This document shows, one piece after another, positions 22,536-34,122 of a stretch of DNA of 64,000 nucleotides. The translations under genes and the position numbers were made by a program. Source of the DNA: Zizania palustris (taxonomy: Eukaryota; Streptophyta; Magnoliopsida; Poales; Poaceae); NCBI GenBank assembly GCA_019279435.1, contig JAAALK010000288.1:78464255-78528254 (forward strand). The letters are read 5' to 3'. How positions within the stretch are numbered: the first letter of the stretch is position 1; each line of letters begins with the position of its first letter. The notes under the pieces were generated by a model. The model was not told the origin of the DNA and searched no databases. It worked only from the letters and a program-made list of their open reading frames with translations.

Positions 22536-25500
22536 ATGGCAAATCGTCAGAATGCATCAGAGATGAGAGTGGATTGCCCATCCTCGTCGGGGACGACGAC
22601 GACGACGACGACTCCGACTCCGCCTCGCGCCGCCGTATCCGGTGTGTATTGTGTACGCCCTCCGTTGATTTGTGCCCGCTAAATGCGTATGTATCCCTTG
22701 TTGAACTAAGGTGTCGCCGTCGCCGACGAGCGAGAGGAAGTGAGGCGGCGGTACCACTACTGCTGCGCCGGCGCGCTCCTCCAAGCCGCCGTGCTCGGTG
22801 ACCTCCGCCTCCTTGCTAGTACGTACCTGCTGGCCGGCCAATGCCGTTCGCAATCGAGCAAAAGTTTGGCTGCATGTACCTCGGTTGATCAACTCGGCAA
22901 CTCAGTTGCCTTCCGAGCTAATTGATGGATCAAATGCCGCGTTTTAGGGATGGCGGCAGAGGTGAATGCGGCGGCGCCGGGCGGCGCGGGTGCCGGTGGC
23001 GTCCGATCGCGCTGCGGCCGAGGGGCGCTGCACCTGGCCGCGGCCAACGGCCGCACGCTGGTGTGCCGCTTTCTGCTCGAGGGCTGCGGCCTCCCCGTCG
23101 ACGCGCCCTCCACCTCAGGTGCCCGGCCGCTTGTTTCTTTCACATCTGATCTATGCTTGACAGGTGCTTGATATCGTGCTCGTGTTCGCGCCCGTGCCCG
23201 TTCACGAGCGCCGCGCGCAGGCGAGACGCCGCTGCTGCTGGCGGCCACGTTCGGCCACACCGCAATGGCGGCCTACCTCCTGGAGCGCGGCGCCGACCCT
23301 TCCACGCCGGACCCCGACGGCGGCGACACCCCTCTCCACTGGGCCGCCTACAATGGTGCGTACGTACTCCGCCTGTGCGCGCCCGCGTTGCGTCGCACCG
23401 TCGCAGCTCATGCCAGCCAGCTTGACTCACGGTGCTCGTGTGTTTGCAAAATCCACATATCCGTTCCGTGCAGGGGATCTCGAGCTGGCGAAGCTGCTGC
23501 TGTCCAGGGGAGCCGACGTGGGCGCGGCGAACGCCCGGGGCACGGCACTGCATGTCGCCACTGCGCGGGGACACCCCGCCATGGTCAGCGTCTTGCTTGA
23601 CCATGGCGCCGATGTACGCGGTGCTGTTAAATGTTAATTCTTGACTGCATTATAGGTTCCACATTGCTCAATATCAATGCTTAGCTACTTCTAATACGAT
23701 GTACTCCCTCCGGTGTACTAATAGTTGTCGTTTTAGACAAGATCTCGCATACCAAGGAAATATTAAATACAGCAAACTTTACCATTTCAATTGGTTACTA
23801 GTCCGATTCTCAAGTGAAGCGGTGCGGGATTCAATTCCTGCAAGCCACTCACGTGAGTTTTTTTGCCTCGGGTTTCGTTCTCATGGTATAAATGCTTCAT
23901 TGGGAGTGTAAAACGACTACTAATTCTCCACTCTAGCAATAAGGCCAGAACGACAACTATTAGTACACTGGAGGGAGTATTACATAACTAGTTTTGGTTT
24001 GGAATCTCCTTTTGTTTTGCAGCCCAACAAGATTGCCAATTGTGTCTTCACACCCTTGGTTTCATCACTTTTGGGAGGGTCTTTGGAATGCATGAAGTTG
24101 ATCATTCAGGTACAAATGTACAATGTTTTTTCTGCTAATGTATTTCCTCTGTTCTTTTTTGTCAGTCCCATGCTCTTTTTACTTCTTCTTTGTGCCACTA
24201 ACTCCATTGTTCTTGCAATTTTATTTTCTACCGTTTACACTTTAAACATTGGGTAAGATACTGAATTTACTGTGCTTTCTTTCAAAAGAATTTACTGTCC
24301 TGAACTCATCATCTAGGCTGGTGCTAATGTTAATGGTGCTGGATTCAATGGAGCAACTCCTCTGTTGTTAGCATGTAGCCGTCCTGGCAATATTGGATTC
24401 ATCAATTGCTTGCTGGAGTCTGGGGCAAATCCAAACATACCTGATGAAGTGAGCATATACATAGTCCTTTCTTTTTCCTCCACACTTTCTTTTCGTATCA
24501 ATAATTCAATATGTGCATAAAACTTGGTTCCCCACAGTTTTCTTCTTTTTTGTGATTTATTGATGATCAGATTGTTTTCCTCAAAAATCATGTATTTTAT
24601 CCTGTAACAGCTTGATAGGTTACCAATAGAACTTGCTGCAATTCATGCTGAACAGGAAGTTGTTGAAGTTCTACTTCTGTCGACCCACCGTGCACCTACT
24701 TTTCCAGATTGGAGTGTTGGTGGGATCATCGGATATGTAAATTCTGCTGCTTACAAGGAATGGGTATGCCAAATTTCTGTTAACTACTAGATATGTAGTA
24801 TCCCCTCCGCTGAAAAATATAAGACATGCATGATGCATGTATTTATAAAAGTCAATATTTTATTTTTTAAACAATAATTAGGTTAATAACATGTATGTTT
24901 ATTGCTATACAAGTGGTACCATTGATTTGTATTTCAAAGTACTATCGCATGATGCTAATTTCGTGGTAGTTGATGATATATTACAACATATATTAATAGT
25001 CAAAGTTGAACATTGGATGCGGTGCCAAATACATGCATGCCTTATATTTTTCAATGGCGGGGGTATTAGCCTCAAATGAAATGAACCCTGATGTGATGTC
25101 CTGCTTCAGTCAATTTGCAAGAACTTGGATGGCCGAACACACTTATATCACTTCATTGTCATTGCAGTACAATCTTAGGTTATTCAATGACTGTTGAACT
25201 AAAATAAGTTATCTGATCAGGCAAGAAATGCATCATGTAAGAGGAAGGATGATCTGAAACTACAAGGCAACTCAGCTTTCAACAGTAAGAACTATGATGC
25301 GGCAATACTGCTGTACAGCTTGGTAACTGTTTGCCCATTGCCGATTTTTCATGCTCATGTTCAGTTCCAAATGTTTAGTTCGACTTTTCAAGTTCAGACT
25401 CCTGAAGCCCTCTGAACTACAGAAATGGTAACCATGTTTGATGATGCAATAGGCGATGAAGTTCGACAACACCGACCCAATGTTATATTCAAACAGGAGT

Positions 25501-26230
25501 GTTTGCTGGTTGCATCTTGGCATAGGCGATGAGGCACTTTCAGATGCTCAAATGTGCAGCAAGATACAACCGGAATGGGCGAAAGGCTATTTCCGTCAAG
25601 GAATGGCCTTCTTTTTGCTACAGGTGACCATCATGCTCCATCCATGTTCATAGCAAGTGGGAAGAAAGTCCATTACAATTCATGTCAGATAGTAATTTCA
25701 TATTCATTTTTCGATGCTTTACTGATTACTCGCCTGTGAGTTTCATTTACCCGACAATACTTGCGTTGTACCAGGATTATGCCGGTGCTTCTGAGGTGCT
25801 TCACAGGGCCCTAAAGTTGGATCCACGAAATGTTGCCATCGCCAAATCTTTGCAGTAATCCAATCTCCTATCTTGTGTAAATGCAGATTTTGATATACAC
25901 TCGGTTGTGCTCTTAGAGCGACCTTCCTTTGCCATTTCTATGCAATCTGCGTTTGCTAAGAGAACAAGAGTGAATATGATAGAAAATGTTTTGAAGAAAG
26001 AGAGGATGAGAGTAACATTGAGCCTTTAGATTTCAGATCAAACACCTCAACTTTAATTCTTGCCAACTGGTCATGTTGTTTGGTGACTCTTCTGCAGGGA
26101 TGTCTTGGAAGCCATGAATCCAAGGAAGGAAGAATCCAGTGCAGCTTTTGGTCGTCAGAAGAAACGGAATCGGAGGAGCCGTGCAGGGGATGGACACACT
26201 CAGAAGGGGATGAACACACTCAGATCCTGA
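22536..26230 (+). CDS. Ankyrin-repeat plus TPR protein
   Basis: Twelve coding exons join in phase to 1518 nt (505 aa): 22536-22641, 22711-22818, 22948-23118, 23221-23355, 23474-23613, 24023-24109, 24317-24448, 24611-24763, 25221-25322, 25453-25623, 25775-25854 and 26098-26230. The N-terminus has a threonine run and a GALLQAAVLGDL segment. Ankyrin repeats span roughly residues 88-293 (GALHLAAANG, TPLLLAATFGHT, TPLHWAAYNG, ALHVATARGH, TPLLLACSRPG). A TPR domain follows at about 345-461 (LKLQGNSAFNSKNYDAAILLYS, PMLYSNRS, KGYFRQGMAF, ALKLDPRN), with a basic C-terminal tail. The arrangement matches plant ANK-TPR proteins such as Arabidopsis TPR10. TPR domains of this kind often bind HSP70/HSP90 C-termini. 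Two introns carry Stowaway MITEs. Confidence 0.88.
23704..23977. mobile_element. Stowaway MITE in intron 5 of the ANK-TPR gene
   Basis: A 274-bp element with ends CTCCCTCCGGTGTACTAATA and TATTAGTACACTGGAGGGAG, flanked by TA (23702-23703 and 23978-23979). This is the standard Tc1/Mariner-derived Stowaway signature. Confidence 0.88.
24801..25063. mobile_element. Stowaway-like MITE in intron 8 of the ANK-TPR gene
   Basis: The inverted ends are TCCCCTCCGCTGAAAAATAT and ATATTTTTCAATGGCGGGGG, flanked by TA at 24799-24800 and 25064-25065. The element is about 263 bp. Confidence 0.8.
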
Positions 26231-26523
26231 TCCATGGATAGAAGTTCACTTGTAGTATGTTTTTACACCAGATTACCGGTGCACCACTATAGTATTTGAG
26301 AATCTAGATAGATCTTTATGAAAGATCACCAGATTTTGGAAGACGGGGAACAGAATTCCAGTGCTCTGCATCATGTTTTGCTAACTGAAGGGTGAGCCTT
26401 CCTGAAAGGTAGCACAGACTGTACAGTAGTAATAAGATACTAGAAGAGCTGAAACTTTTTGTTGCAGTGGCAGTAGAAATGGCCATTACAGTTCTAGCAC
26501 AGTAGCTGCAAGACTGTAACATA

Positions 26524-26670
26524 CTCCCTCCAGTTCATAAAAGAAAATCGTTTTAGAGTTGTATATTTTAAATAATTATACCTCTAATGTAGTACATATT
26601 AATTAATATTAATTAATGCATTGTTTCTTGTATCTGAAATTATGTCTAAAACGATTTGTTTTTGTGAACT
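26524..26670. mobile_element. Truncated Stowaway-like MITE
   Basis: The left end CTCCCTCCAGTTCATAAAAG follows TA. The inverted partner (AAAACGATTTGTTTTTGTGAACT) lacks the final GGAGGGAG, so the right end is truncated or mutated. Confidence 0.6.
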
Positions 26671-27497
26671 TGTCACGAGATGATTGTTGTTACCATCTGA
26701 ATGGGCCAAAGCCTGTACCTATGCATAGACAGAACCTGCAAGAGGCCCATTTCTTAAGTTAGAAAACCATTTTAAAAGAGGAAAGGATGTTGTACTAATG
26801 TACTATGAAGATATGGATGACAACCGGTATGAAACCTATACATTCAATAAAAACCAGCCTGTAAAATACTATCAAACTTACATCCATAAAATATATATGT
26901 TTTAAACTAAACTTGTGTTTAAAACATGTGTTTGCACTCGCGAAACCCGTGGGTTTCAAACCAACCACATGTCTAAATCCATTAGATACTTGAAACTTGA
27001 AACCTAAATGTAAACCATATGGCTGAATCAATTAGATACTTGAAACCTGACATTGACAGGAAACTCATGAGTTTATAGTATCAGAAGACATAGCTAAAGT
27101 AGAATCCGAAGAAAAAGGTGAAGAAAAATAAAAAGTAAACTCATGCCTAACCTGATCCAAATTGGATAGAGAAACCTATGGATATAGATTTAAACCCAAA
27201 GCTTATGCATGTTCCCAAACAGTAGGCTAGCAGCAGTTTTGCACTGCAGACTCACATGACAACAGTTGTGAGCTAGGTGTGCACAGCTTGACGATGGTTG
27301 GCTGTGTGCCCCCCCAATGTGCGCGCCATGCTGGCCTGCCACGGTCTCCCAAACCAAAAGCCTTGGACTCTTGTCTTTGCTCCTGTCTTGACGCGCAGGG
27401 GAGCTGGAGCCTGGAGCAGATGCACCCCCTCGTTTTTCTTCTTCTCAGCAATGGTGATTTTTGCACTGTTTCAACGACTGAAAATCCAACTTCGTCC
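26671..27497. other. Intergenic with short repeats, no gene seen
   Basis: A roughly 25-bp motif (ATTAGATACTTGAAACTTGA) appears at 26981 and again near 27030. Short ORFs at 27230-27560 show no recognisable domain. Confidence 0.35.
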
Positions 27498-27505
27498 CTG
27501 TGCCT

Positions 27506-28306
27506 TAGGGTGGCAACTCATACGACGGGGCCGGGGGCGCTGGTACCCGTCCCTACGAGGCTAGAGCCGGTTTAATTTTTGACCCGTGGGTCCATTAGGT
27601 TATGGATAGGGCTAAGGCTGGGTTCAATTTTTGATCCACGGATTCATTAGGTTGGAGTTTTGAATAAAAGTTGGGCTAGGGTGAGTTCAATATTTGACCT
27701 GTGGGTCTCCGTAGGTCTTCAGTATATCTGACCCATTAAGAAAAATATTCATTTATAAATGAAAACGACCTTAGCTACCTACTTTCTTCCCCTCTCCCAG
27801 TACCCAGTACGTAGCCTCTAATCTCTCCCACACCTAGCCGTCCTCGGCGCGTCCTCCTACGGACGCTCCGAACGCCATCTCGCCCTGTGTCCCCTTGCCC
27901 TATCCCACCATCCCATGCTTTGGATGCGTCTTGCCTCTTGCCTCCCCAACATCTCTTAGCCATATCCCGCCACCCTCGACCTCCTCTCATCGTCGGCGGC
28001 CTTCTACCCCTTCTGCTCTTGCCTCTTTCTGCCTCGTCTTGCGTCATTGCTTCTTGTTTGCCTACTCGCATTGTCGACCTCAGGAACCGTGCCACGCCGC
28101 GCCATGTGCTGTCGACCCCATGTGCTGTAGCTTGCCCCGCGTTGCTGACCCAGAACAACATTGTTGACCCAAGCTATTGGGTTTGTAGAGATCTAGCGGG
28201 TCTGAGTTCAGGTCAGGATTTCACCCCACGGATTGGTTCCGAACAAGAGCATGTCCGGTTCTGATATTAGCCAACCCGTACCCGTCCCATCCCGTTGCCA
28301 CCCCTA
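27506..28306. mobile_element. Non-autonomous hAT-like element with a GC-rich interior
   Basis: The ends are TAGGGTGGCAAC and GTTGCCACCCCTA, inverted copies of TAGGGGTGGCAAC. The flanking 8-mers CTGTGCCT (27498-27505) and TTGCGCCT (28307-28314) match at six positions, the mismatches being transitions, as expected of an aged hAT TSD. The 27780-28170 interior is CT-rich and gives overlapping ORFs without domains; it may be captured host sequence. Confidence 0.65.
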
Positions 28307-28687
28307 TTGCGCCTCCCCTTTGATTTCTCACATCCCCTCTATCTCCTACTTGTTATTGGTCAGTTAATCACGATAACCGACTGAACTAGTCTAGAAACAA
28401 CTCCGTTAACTATGTATGCACGTTCTATACCTAGAATCCCAGATTTGGTAACTTACGTCGAAAATGAAACATTTTTCAAAATGCATCCTCCCCAAATTCA
28501 TAAAGTTTGAAATGCAACCGGATTTGAAAATTACAAACGAAAACAAAAAGAGCATCGGCGCTTTGGTAGATCTGGTTGTGGCTGGTAGACCGTTGTCGGA
28601 TGTGGTTGGATTGCCACCTGTAAACAATGCGCCGGAATCCTCTTCACCCGAGGAGCAGGCAGCAGATTGCTGTGCCCAGCCCAGCTG

Positions 28688-28760
28688 ATGAGCTGAGCTG
28701 AGCTGAGTAGAGTAGAGTAGAGTAGAGTGGAGTAGAGTAGAGTGGAGTGGAGTAGAGTGG
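28688..28760. repeat. GAGCT/GAGTA microsatellite
   Basis: Four or so GAGCT units pass into a run of AGAGT/GGAGT pentamers. It is a pentanucleotide array of about 70 bp. Confidence 0.9.
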
Positions 28761-29384
28761 CGATCTCACATTCCGTCGGCTTCGTACAATACTGTTGCCT
28801 AGAATAACAGCCGGGAGCTCTGCTCTGCTCTCTCTCTCTGAACCAAGCGACAACAGACCAAGATGCTCTTGGGAATCTGGATCTCACGCAGTTCGGAGTC
28901 CAGGTTCCTCTTGGACTCGTACGTACTTGTAAAAATTGTAAAGTTGTAGTTGTAGTTGCCCTACTTGCCTCGGCGTCGTAGATTAAAAATACACCTCCGT
29001 TCTTTTGTATTAGAGAGAGAGAGAGAGAAGGGAGCAAAAATTCAGAGTTTTTCTCTGCAGTTTTCCATACTTTGGAATTTATGTCCTTGTGTTGCAACCT
29101 CAAGGCCAACGGCATGAGTAGACGTCGCAATTTAGACGTGTACCTACATGTCCATTTTGAAAAGCAAACGCCTATTTGTTTCGGTTTTTGATAGCAGGGA
29201 TTCTCGGTAGCTAGCTAGTCTAAGTAGCTGGATAGTCTGACTATCTACCTGGTGAGAATATGAAGAAGTCTGTGTTTTCTAGCTTCTAGATTTCAGTTTA
29301 TTTTTAGATTCTATAGCTATTGATTCTTATAATTTGAGTTTAAAATTTGAACCGCTTGTTTCAGTTTCAAATTCTAGAATTAGA
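28761..29384. other. Intergenic, no gene seen
   Basis: There is a (GA)n tract at about 29012-29030 and scattered GC-rich sequence. No exon chain could be built in either direction. Confidence 0.35.
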
Positions 29385-29726
29385 GGGTGTTTGGTTCCTT
29401 TAGTCTAAGTTTTGTTCGTCACATTAGATATTTGAGTGCTAATTAGAAGTATTAAACATATGTTAATTATAAAACTAAGTACATCTACGAGGGCTAATTC
29501 ACGAGACGAATCTATTAAGCCTAATTAATTCATCGTTATCACATGTTTACTGTAACACCACATTGTCGAATCATAAACTAATTAGTTTTAATAAATTTAT
29601 CTTGCGAATTAGCCCTTATTTATGTAGTTAGTTTTATAAATAACATATGTTTAATACTTCTAATTAATACTCGAACATCCGATACGACGGAACTAAACTT
29701 TGGACTAAAGAAATCAAACAACTCCC
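29385..29726. mobile_element. Tourist-like MITE (GGGTGTTTGG family)
   Basis: The left end GGGTGTTTGGTTCCTTTAGT is inverted relative to ACTAAAGAAATCAAACAACTCCC. The internal hallmark CGAGACGAATCTATTAAGCC is widespread in grasses. Relatives here are at 46458-46796, 47585-47915 and a remnant at 30758-30900. Confidence 0.75.
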
Positions 29727-29796
29727 TCGGTTGCAGCTACCGGAAACTGAAACACCCAAAGATCCATTTGTATACCAACGAACACGCACGTACTGC

Positions 29797-29983
29797 CAGG
29801 GGCGAACCCACGTTATGGCATCGGGGTCAGCCGACCCCGATGACTTCGTCGTAGCGCATTTTACCTATAAATTTTTACCAGCTAAGACCCGTGCGAAAAT
29901 GTATAGTATTATATTTCTTCAACCTAAGTTAGTACCATGAATTTTAGCCGACCTCAGTGACAAATTATCCTGGCTTCTCCCTG
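29797..29983. mobile_element. hAT MITE with perfect 8-bp TSD CGTACTGC
   Basis: CGTACTGC is at 29789-29796 and 29984-29991. The ends CAGGGGCGAACCCA and TGGCTTCTCCCTG are imperfect inverted repeats starting CAGGG, as in hAT elements. It has a GGTCAGCCGACC palindrome inside. Confidence 0.85.
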
Positions 29984-30143
29984 CGTACTGCGGATCGAAT
30001 TCTTCGATTTGCACGGAGGAATGCAAGTAATCAAGAGGAGGAGCAGATCACGATGATGGGTGATTAGCTATAATTGAGATGGAGCAATTAATGCCTTTTA
30101 GGTCAAGATTCCAGACACACTCCTGGCAACCAACTCTTTTATT

Positions 30144-30503
30144 AGGATATTCATAACGATGGGTTTCATAACACTGTTTTCTAGAAATCCACATAAGCTT
30201 TACAACTGAATTAAATACCATATCTCAGTAGAGAGTTTTATTTCACTATTTTCTAGGCTAACCGGTGTAATTAAATGTAACTAGCTCTCATAAAATACCC
30301 TCTTTCTAATGAAACGATTTGGTTCTCAGGGGGCGTTTCATTTCGTTTCATCCGTCTTAGAAACAGGTTAGCACCATGTCATGGTAATGATACTACTTCA
30401 TTCTTTTCCCTCATTAATTGAATGTTATATTAGCAAAAAATCTGATGAGACATGGTAATTAATATCATAGAATATCCCACGAAACTCCTATTGTGAATAG
30501 CCT
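30144..30503. mobile_element. MITE with AGG-TATTCA inverted ends
   Basis: The left sequence AGGATATTCATAACGATGGG and the right complement AAGGCTATTCACAATAGGAG form imperfect terminal inverted repeats around AT-rich DNA. No superfamily was assigned. Confidence 0.5.
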
Positions 30504-30757
30504 TAGCAGTAACAGCAGTGCATTTATGAGTTCAGAAAAAGGTTTATTTCTCAAAAAAATTGGATCAGCTGCTTTCTGTCTTTTATTCTAGATTTTGCTA
30601 TTTTATACAACGGTTTGAATTCAATTTCGTAATGATCAAATTCGGTAGAAACCGGAAAACCAAACCGAATAATCAGAATATCCACCCCTGTTTGACGCAG
30701 CAAAACTGGACGAGGTGAAGAAATTGATAGCACCGGATGAGCCAGGAGAGGGTAAGG

Positions 30758-30900
30758 GGGTGTTTGAGTGCTAATTAGAAATATTATAGATTAATTATAA
30801 AACTAAGTATATATATGTATATATATGGCTGATTCACGAGAGGAATATATTAAGCCTAATTAATTTATCATTAATATATTCTAATTAATAGAAAAATATC
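30758..30900. mobile_element. Remnant of the GGGTGTTTGG Tourist-like MITE family
   Basis: It starts GGGGGTGTTTGAGTGCTAAT and keeps TATTAAGCCTAATTAAT but lacks an intact right end. Confidence 0.5.
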
Positions 30901-30906
30901 CGCTGA

Positions 30907-31467
30907 TGTTGGGGGGAAATACTTCCAGCAGTCATGCCCTTAGGAGTACGGCTTTGAAGGATAGTTTCGGAGCATACAAAGTGTGAAGTCTTCTGTTGTC
31001 AGTGCGGTACTCTGAAGAAGGAAACTCGAAGCCCTTGTCACTAGCCCCAGCTATGGCGCATGAGGAGGAATTCGGAGCCTTCAAGCGTCCCGGTGGCCCC
31101 CGTCACCTCACTGCCTCCCGGAGGCCCCACCTCAGGAAGGACGTCACAAAACGGGATAAGACGTTTTCTTTACCAAAGTGTTCACATGTGTATTTATCAT
31201 TTTACCCCTACGAGGTCTTATAAATAGAGTCCACTATGACGATTGTAACTAGAGGGTAGAGCAGTATTTTCCTATTGGATCTCTGCCTATAAATATCCTT
31301 TTCTTCTACTATAATAGAGACATCAATTCACATAATAAGACACACTTTGAACTAATCTAAAGCTACTATCCTATTCGGATGCTTAGTTCAGTCCGCAGTC
31401 AATCTTTCCTTTTAATTAACCATTCAAGATCATTTAAATCTAGTTAGCGTAATCTTTTACACTAACA
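30907..31467 (+). mobile_element. LTR of the TGTTGG...CTAACA family, copy 1
   Basis: It starts TGTTGGGGGGAAATACTTCC and ends GCGTAATCTTTTACACTAACA. It contains the TATA-like TTATAAATAGAG at about 31219. No matching TSD was found. Relatives: 32759, 43582, 52691 and 53486. Confidence 0.65.
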
Positions 31468-31763
31468 TGTAACATATCGGAGATCATTAAAAGTAGCTTG
31501 AGTTTGCTCTCCCCACAGCCCTCCACATCACGATTTTGCAAAACAACCCTCCAATTTTTAGGTAATTCGTCGCGGCCCCGACGTTTTAGCTAGTCGTGAT
31601 TAAAAACGAGCATAAGATTCTATGCCGCTGATGAGCTATAGAGTACAGAGACGGCGACGAGGGAGAGTGACAGGGATTGCTGGACAGGCAGTGCGACGCC
31701 GAGACAAGAAAGGACGAGACGAAACAAAAGGCGAGCATGTGACTCGCCAGTGCAAAGCTTTTT

Positions 31764-31772
31764 GTTCTGATC

Positions 31773-31807
<35 letters not shown>

Positions 31808-31815
31808 GCACTCTC
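31764..31815. repeat. CTCACT microsatellite
   Basis: A run of TCTCAC hexamers, nearly perfect over about 50 bp. Confidence 0.9.
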
Positions 31816-32020
31816 TTTCTCGGTTTTTCTCCGATCTTTTTATGTTCCCCTGTCATTCTGTTTTATATTGGTAGGTTTACCGCGCCGAGATGAACATCAG
31901 AACATGCGCCTTGTCATTAGCGCCCTGCGTCTGCATGCTTACGAAAATGACAGCCGGAACGGCTCCAGTCCTGGAGATTATTGTTTTTTCCAGCCTCACG
32001 GATTGCTAGCTTTGAACCGT

Positions 32021-32166
32021 AGTAATTTTTCTGTGGCATTATAATTTTTACGGTTCGTCGATATGTCATCGGTGTGTCAATGTCAAATGAGAACCACCAC
32101 AGTCACTGACATAGTGGCATGTAAGTAATTCTTGAAAATTATAATGGTATGCGAGTAATTTTCCTT
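32021..32166 (+). mobile_element. Dispersed ~140-bp MITE family, copy 2
   Basis: It shares TTTTTACGGTT, ATATGTCATCGGTGTGTCA and ATGCGAGTAATTTTCC with the other four copies. Confidence 0.7.
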
Positions 32167-32758
32167 AATGTTGAAGGAGTAATATTGTTGTTAATAATGC
32201 TTGGTGTTGAGTGATGTTTGATTACGAGAGATAAAGTTTATGTGTCTAAAGTGTTACGGGAAATTCAAAAAATATCCTTTCACCTTTACTAGTAGTGCAC
32301 GAAAAAGTAACATAAAGTACTGCTATAATCTCAGTCGTTGAATAAGTTCGATCAACAACTCAGATTTGATACCTCCTCGTCTTCGAGGATGGTAAAATCT
32401 CGTCTCTCATGATTTTTTATTGTAAATTTTTTCATGTAAATCGGAATCTTTTTATTGATTTTATACGTGTGGTTTAGTTTTAAAGGAAACCATTTTTTTT
32501 TGTCACTGTGGTTGGTCGTTGGCCTCTCAAATTGCATTGAAGCATCTGCCGTCGTGTGTAAGCAAAGCCAGCCCAAAAAGGAAAAGACATGATGGACTCA
32601 ATGATGCTAACATACCCTAGCTAACTAACTGACTAACTAACTTGCTAATCTGTATGCAAGAGTGGTAAAAGATTAACTAAGTAAAATGGGGGAATATATC
32701 ATCTAGTTGTGGATGCTGATTAGGGATGGTAACCTCTCTAAAATCCATAGATACATTT

Positions 32759-33293
32759 TGTTTGGGGGAAATATTTCCATCAACACGATAAATAGGAGGC
32801 TTCTCCGGATGTCCCCTTCGAAGTGAAAGAGGAGCCGAAGCCTCGCTCCCCAAGGATGCATACAATCGACAAGGCTTCGATGAAAGAAGTCTTGCGAAGG
32901 GTTGCGGTTCGAATGGGTCAATGAGGCCTCAGTCAAGGAGAACTCCCCGAAGGATGTCCTCCTGAAGGGGTGCCAACAAGACAGATATGATATTTGCTTT
33001 ATTCAAATGTTCACATGATTTTTATCTTTTTAGTCCTACGAGGGTTAAATAACATTGTTTTCTATAACGGTTGTAACTAGAGGATAAAATAGTCTTGTCC
33101 TTGTGTATTCTTTCATATAAATACCTTTTATTTATTGAGGTACATGCATCGAATCGAGAGATAATCAATAGACACTCCGAACTGTCCTCGGCTATTATCT
33201 TATCGGAGCTCTAGAACAGTCTACAAACAATCATCTCACTTAATAACTCTTCATGATTATTTAAACCCGTTAGCGTAATCTTTTGTGCCAACA
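32759..33293 (+). mobile_element. Solo LTR with TSD CATTT (same family, copy 2)
   Basis: It starts TGTTTGGGGGAAATATTTCC and ends GCGTAATCTTTTGTGCCAACA, flanked by CATTT at 32754-32758 and 33294-33298. No internal domain is present, so it arose by LTR-LTR recombination. Confidence 0.85.
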
Positions 33294-33959
33294 CATTTGA
33301 AATTCGTTCACGCACTCATCAAATCAAACTAAAGCTCAAGCTCAAGCAGGAGTAATTTGAAACCCGTTAGTGTTTGACTGTTTGAAAACAGAAACAGAAT
33401 CTAAAGTAAAACATGAAGCAGGAGTAAAAGTAGAAGCTAAAGCTCAAGCTTATTAAAACATGGATAATTAGTAAACCCGTAATACTCAGATATTTTAAAT
33501 TAAACTCGTGTGGAACTACCAATGATAAAGTTTTTAAGGACGGCGAAATTGGCCCTAATGATTCATGGGGTGGGTCGCAATGGTCGCCACGGTGACGGAC
33601 GGATGGCAGCGTAGGCATGCGCATCCGTGTCGGCGTGAAAAAGGTTTGCTTTTTGGCGGTTTTGCAGCGGCGCGGCGTGGCGTGGCGTGGGGTGAGCTGA
33701 GCCTGAGCATGGCGTGGATTGATAGGGCCGGAGTGGCAGCCAGCCCGGTGCTCGCCCTTCCCTTCGCTTCCCTTCCCACACACACACACCGCCTCTGCGG
33801 CTCTGCCTGCGCGGCTGCGCCCTGCTCTGCTCTGCCGCCCCCACTCCACTCCGCTCCTAACCTCCTACCCCCACCAGGCCACCACCCTTCCCCTCCTCTT
33901 CCACCCCGGCGTGAGCGGTGAGCCCCTCGCTTCGTCCTCGGCGTGTGCGTTGGACAGGA

Positions 33960-34122
33960 TTGGATTCGGTTGGGTAGGGGCGAATGGTTTCGTGAGCTCT
34001 CTCTCTTTCTCTCTCTCTCTCTCCTTCTCCGTTGCTGCTGGCGGCGCTGTCGGCTGGAATTGTGTTCTCTTTCTTGCGCTATCTTGTTGTTGGGAGAAGC
34101 GAATCCGTGGGCTGTGGGCGGA
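33960..34122 (+). promoter_or_regulatory. Pyrimidine-rich 5' leader of the NIK3/CIK1-like kinase
   Basis: A (TC)n-rich tract at about 33996-34030 lies 90-130 bp before the start codon. TC-rich leaders are common in plant 5' UTRs; the transcription start was not determined. Confidence 0.4.

Noticed and set aside
22889..23604. Several long minus-strand ORFs
   Set aside because: They are antisense to GC-rich ankyrin exons 3-5, whose splice phases and repeats are clear on the plus strand.
28531..29130. 199-codon minus-strand ORF
   Set aside because: It runs through the GAGTA microsatellite and shows low-complexity LLYSTLLYSTLL repeats.
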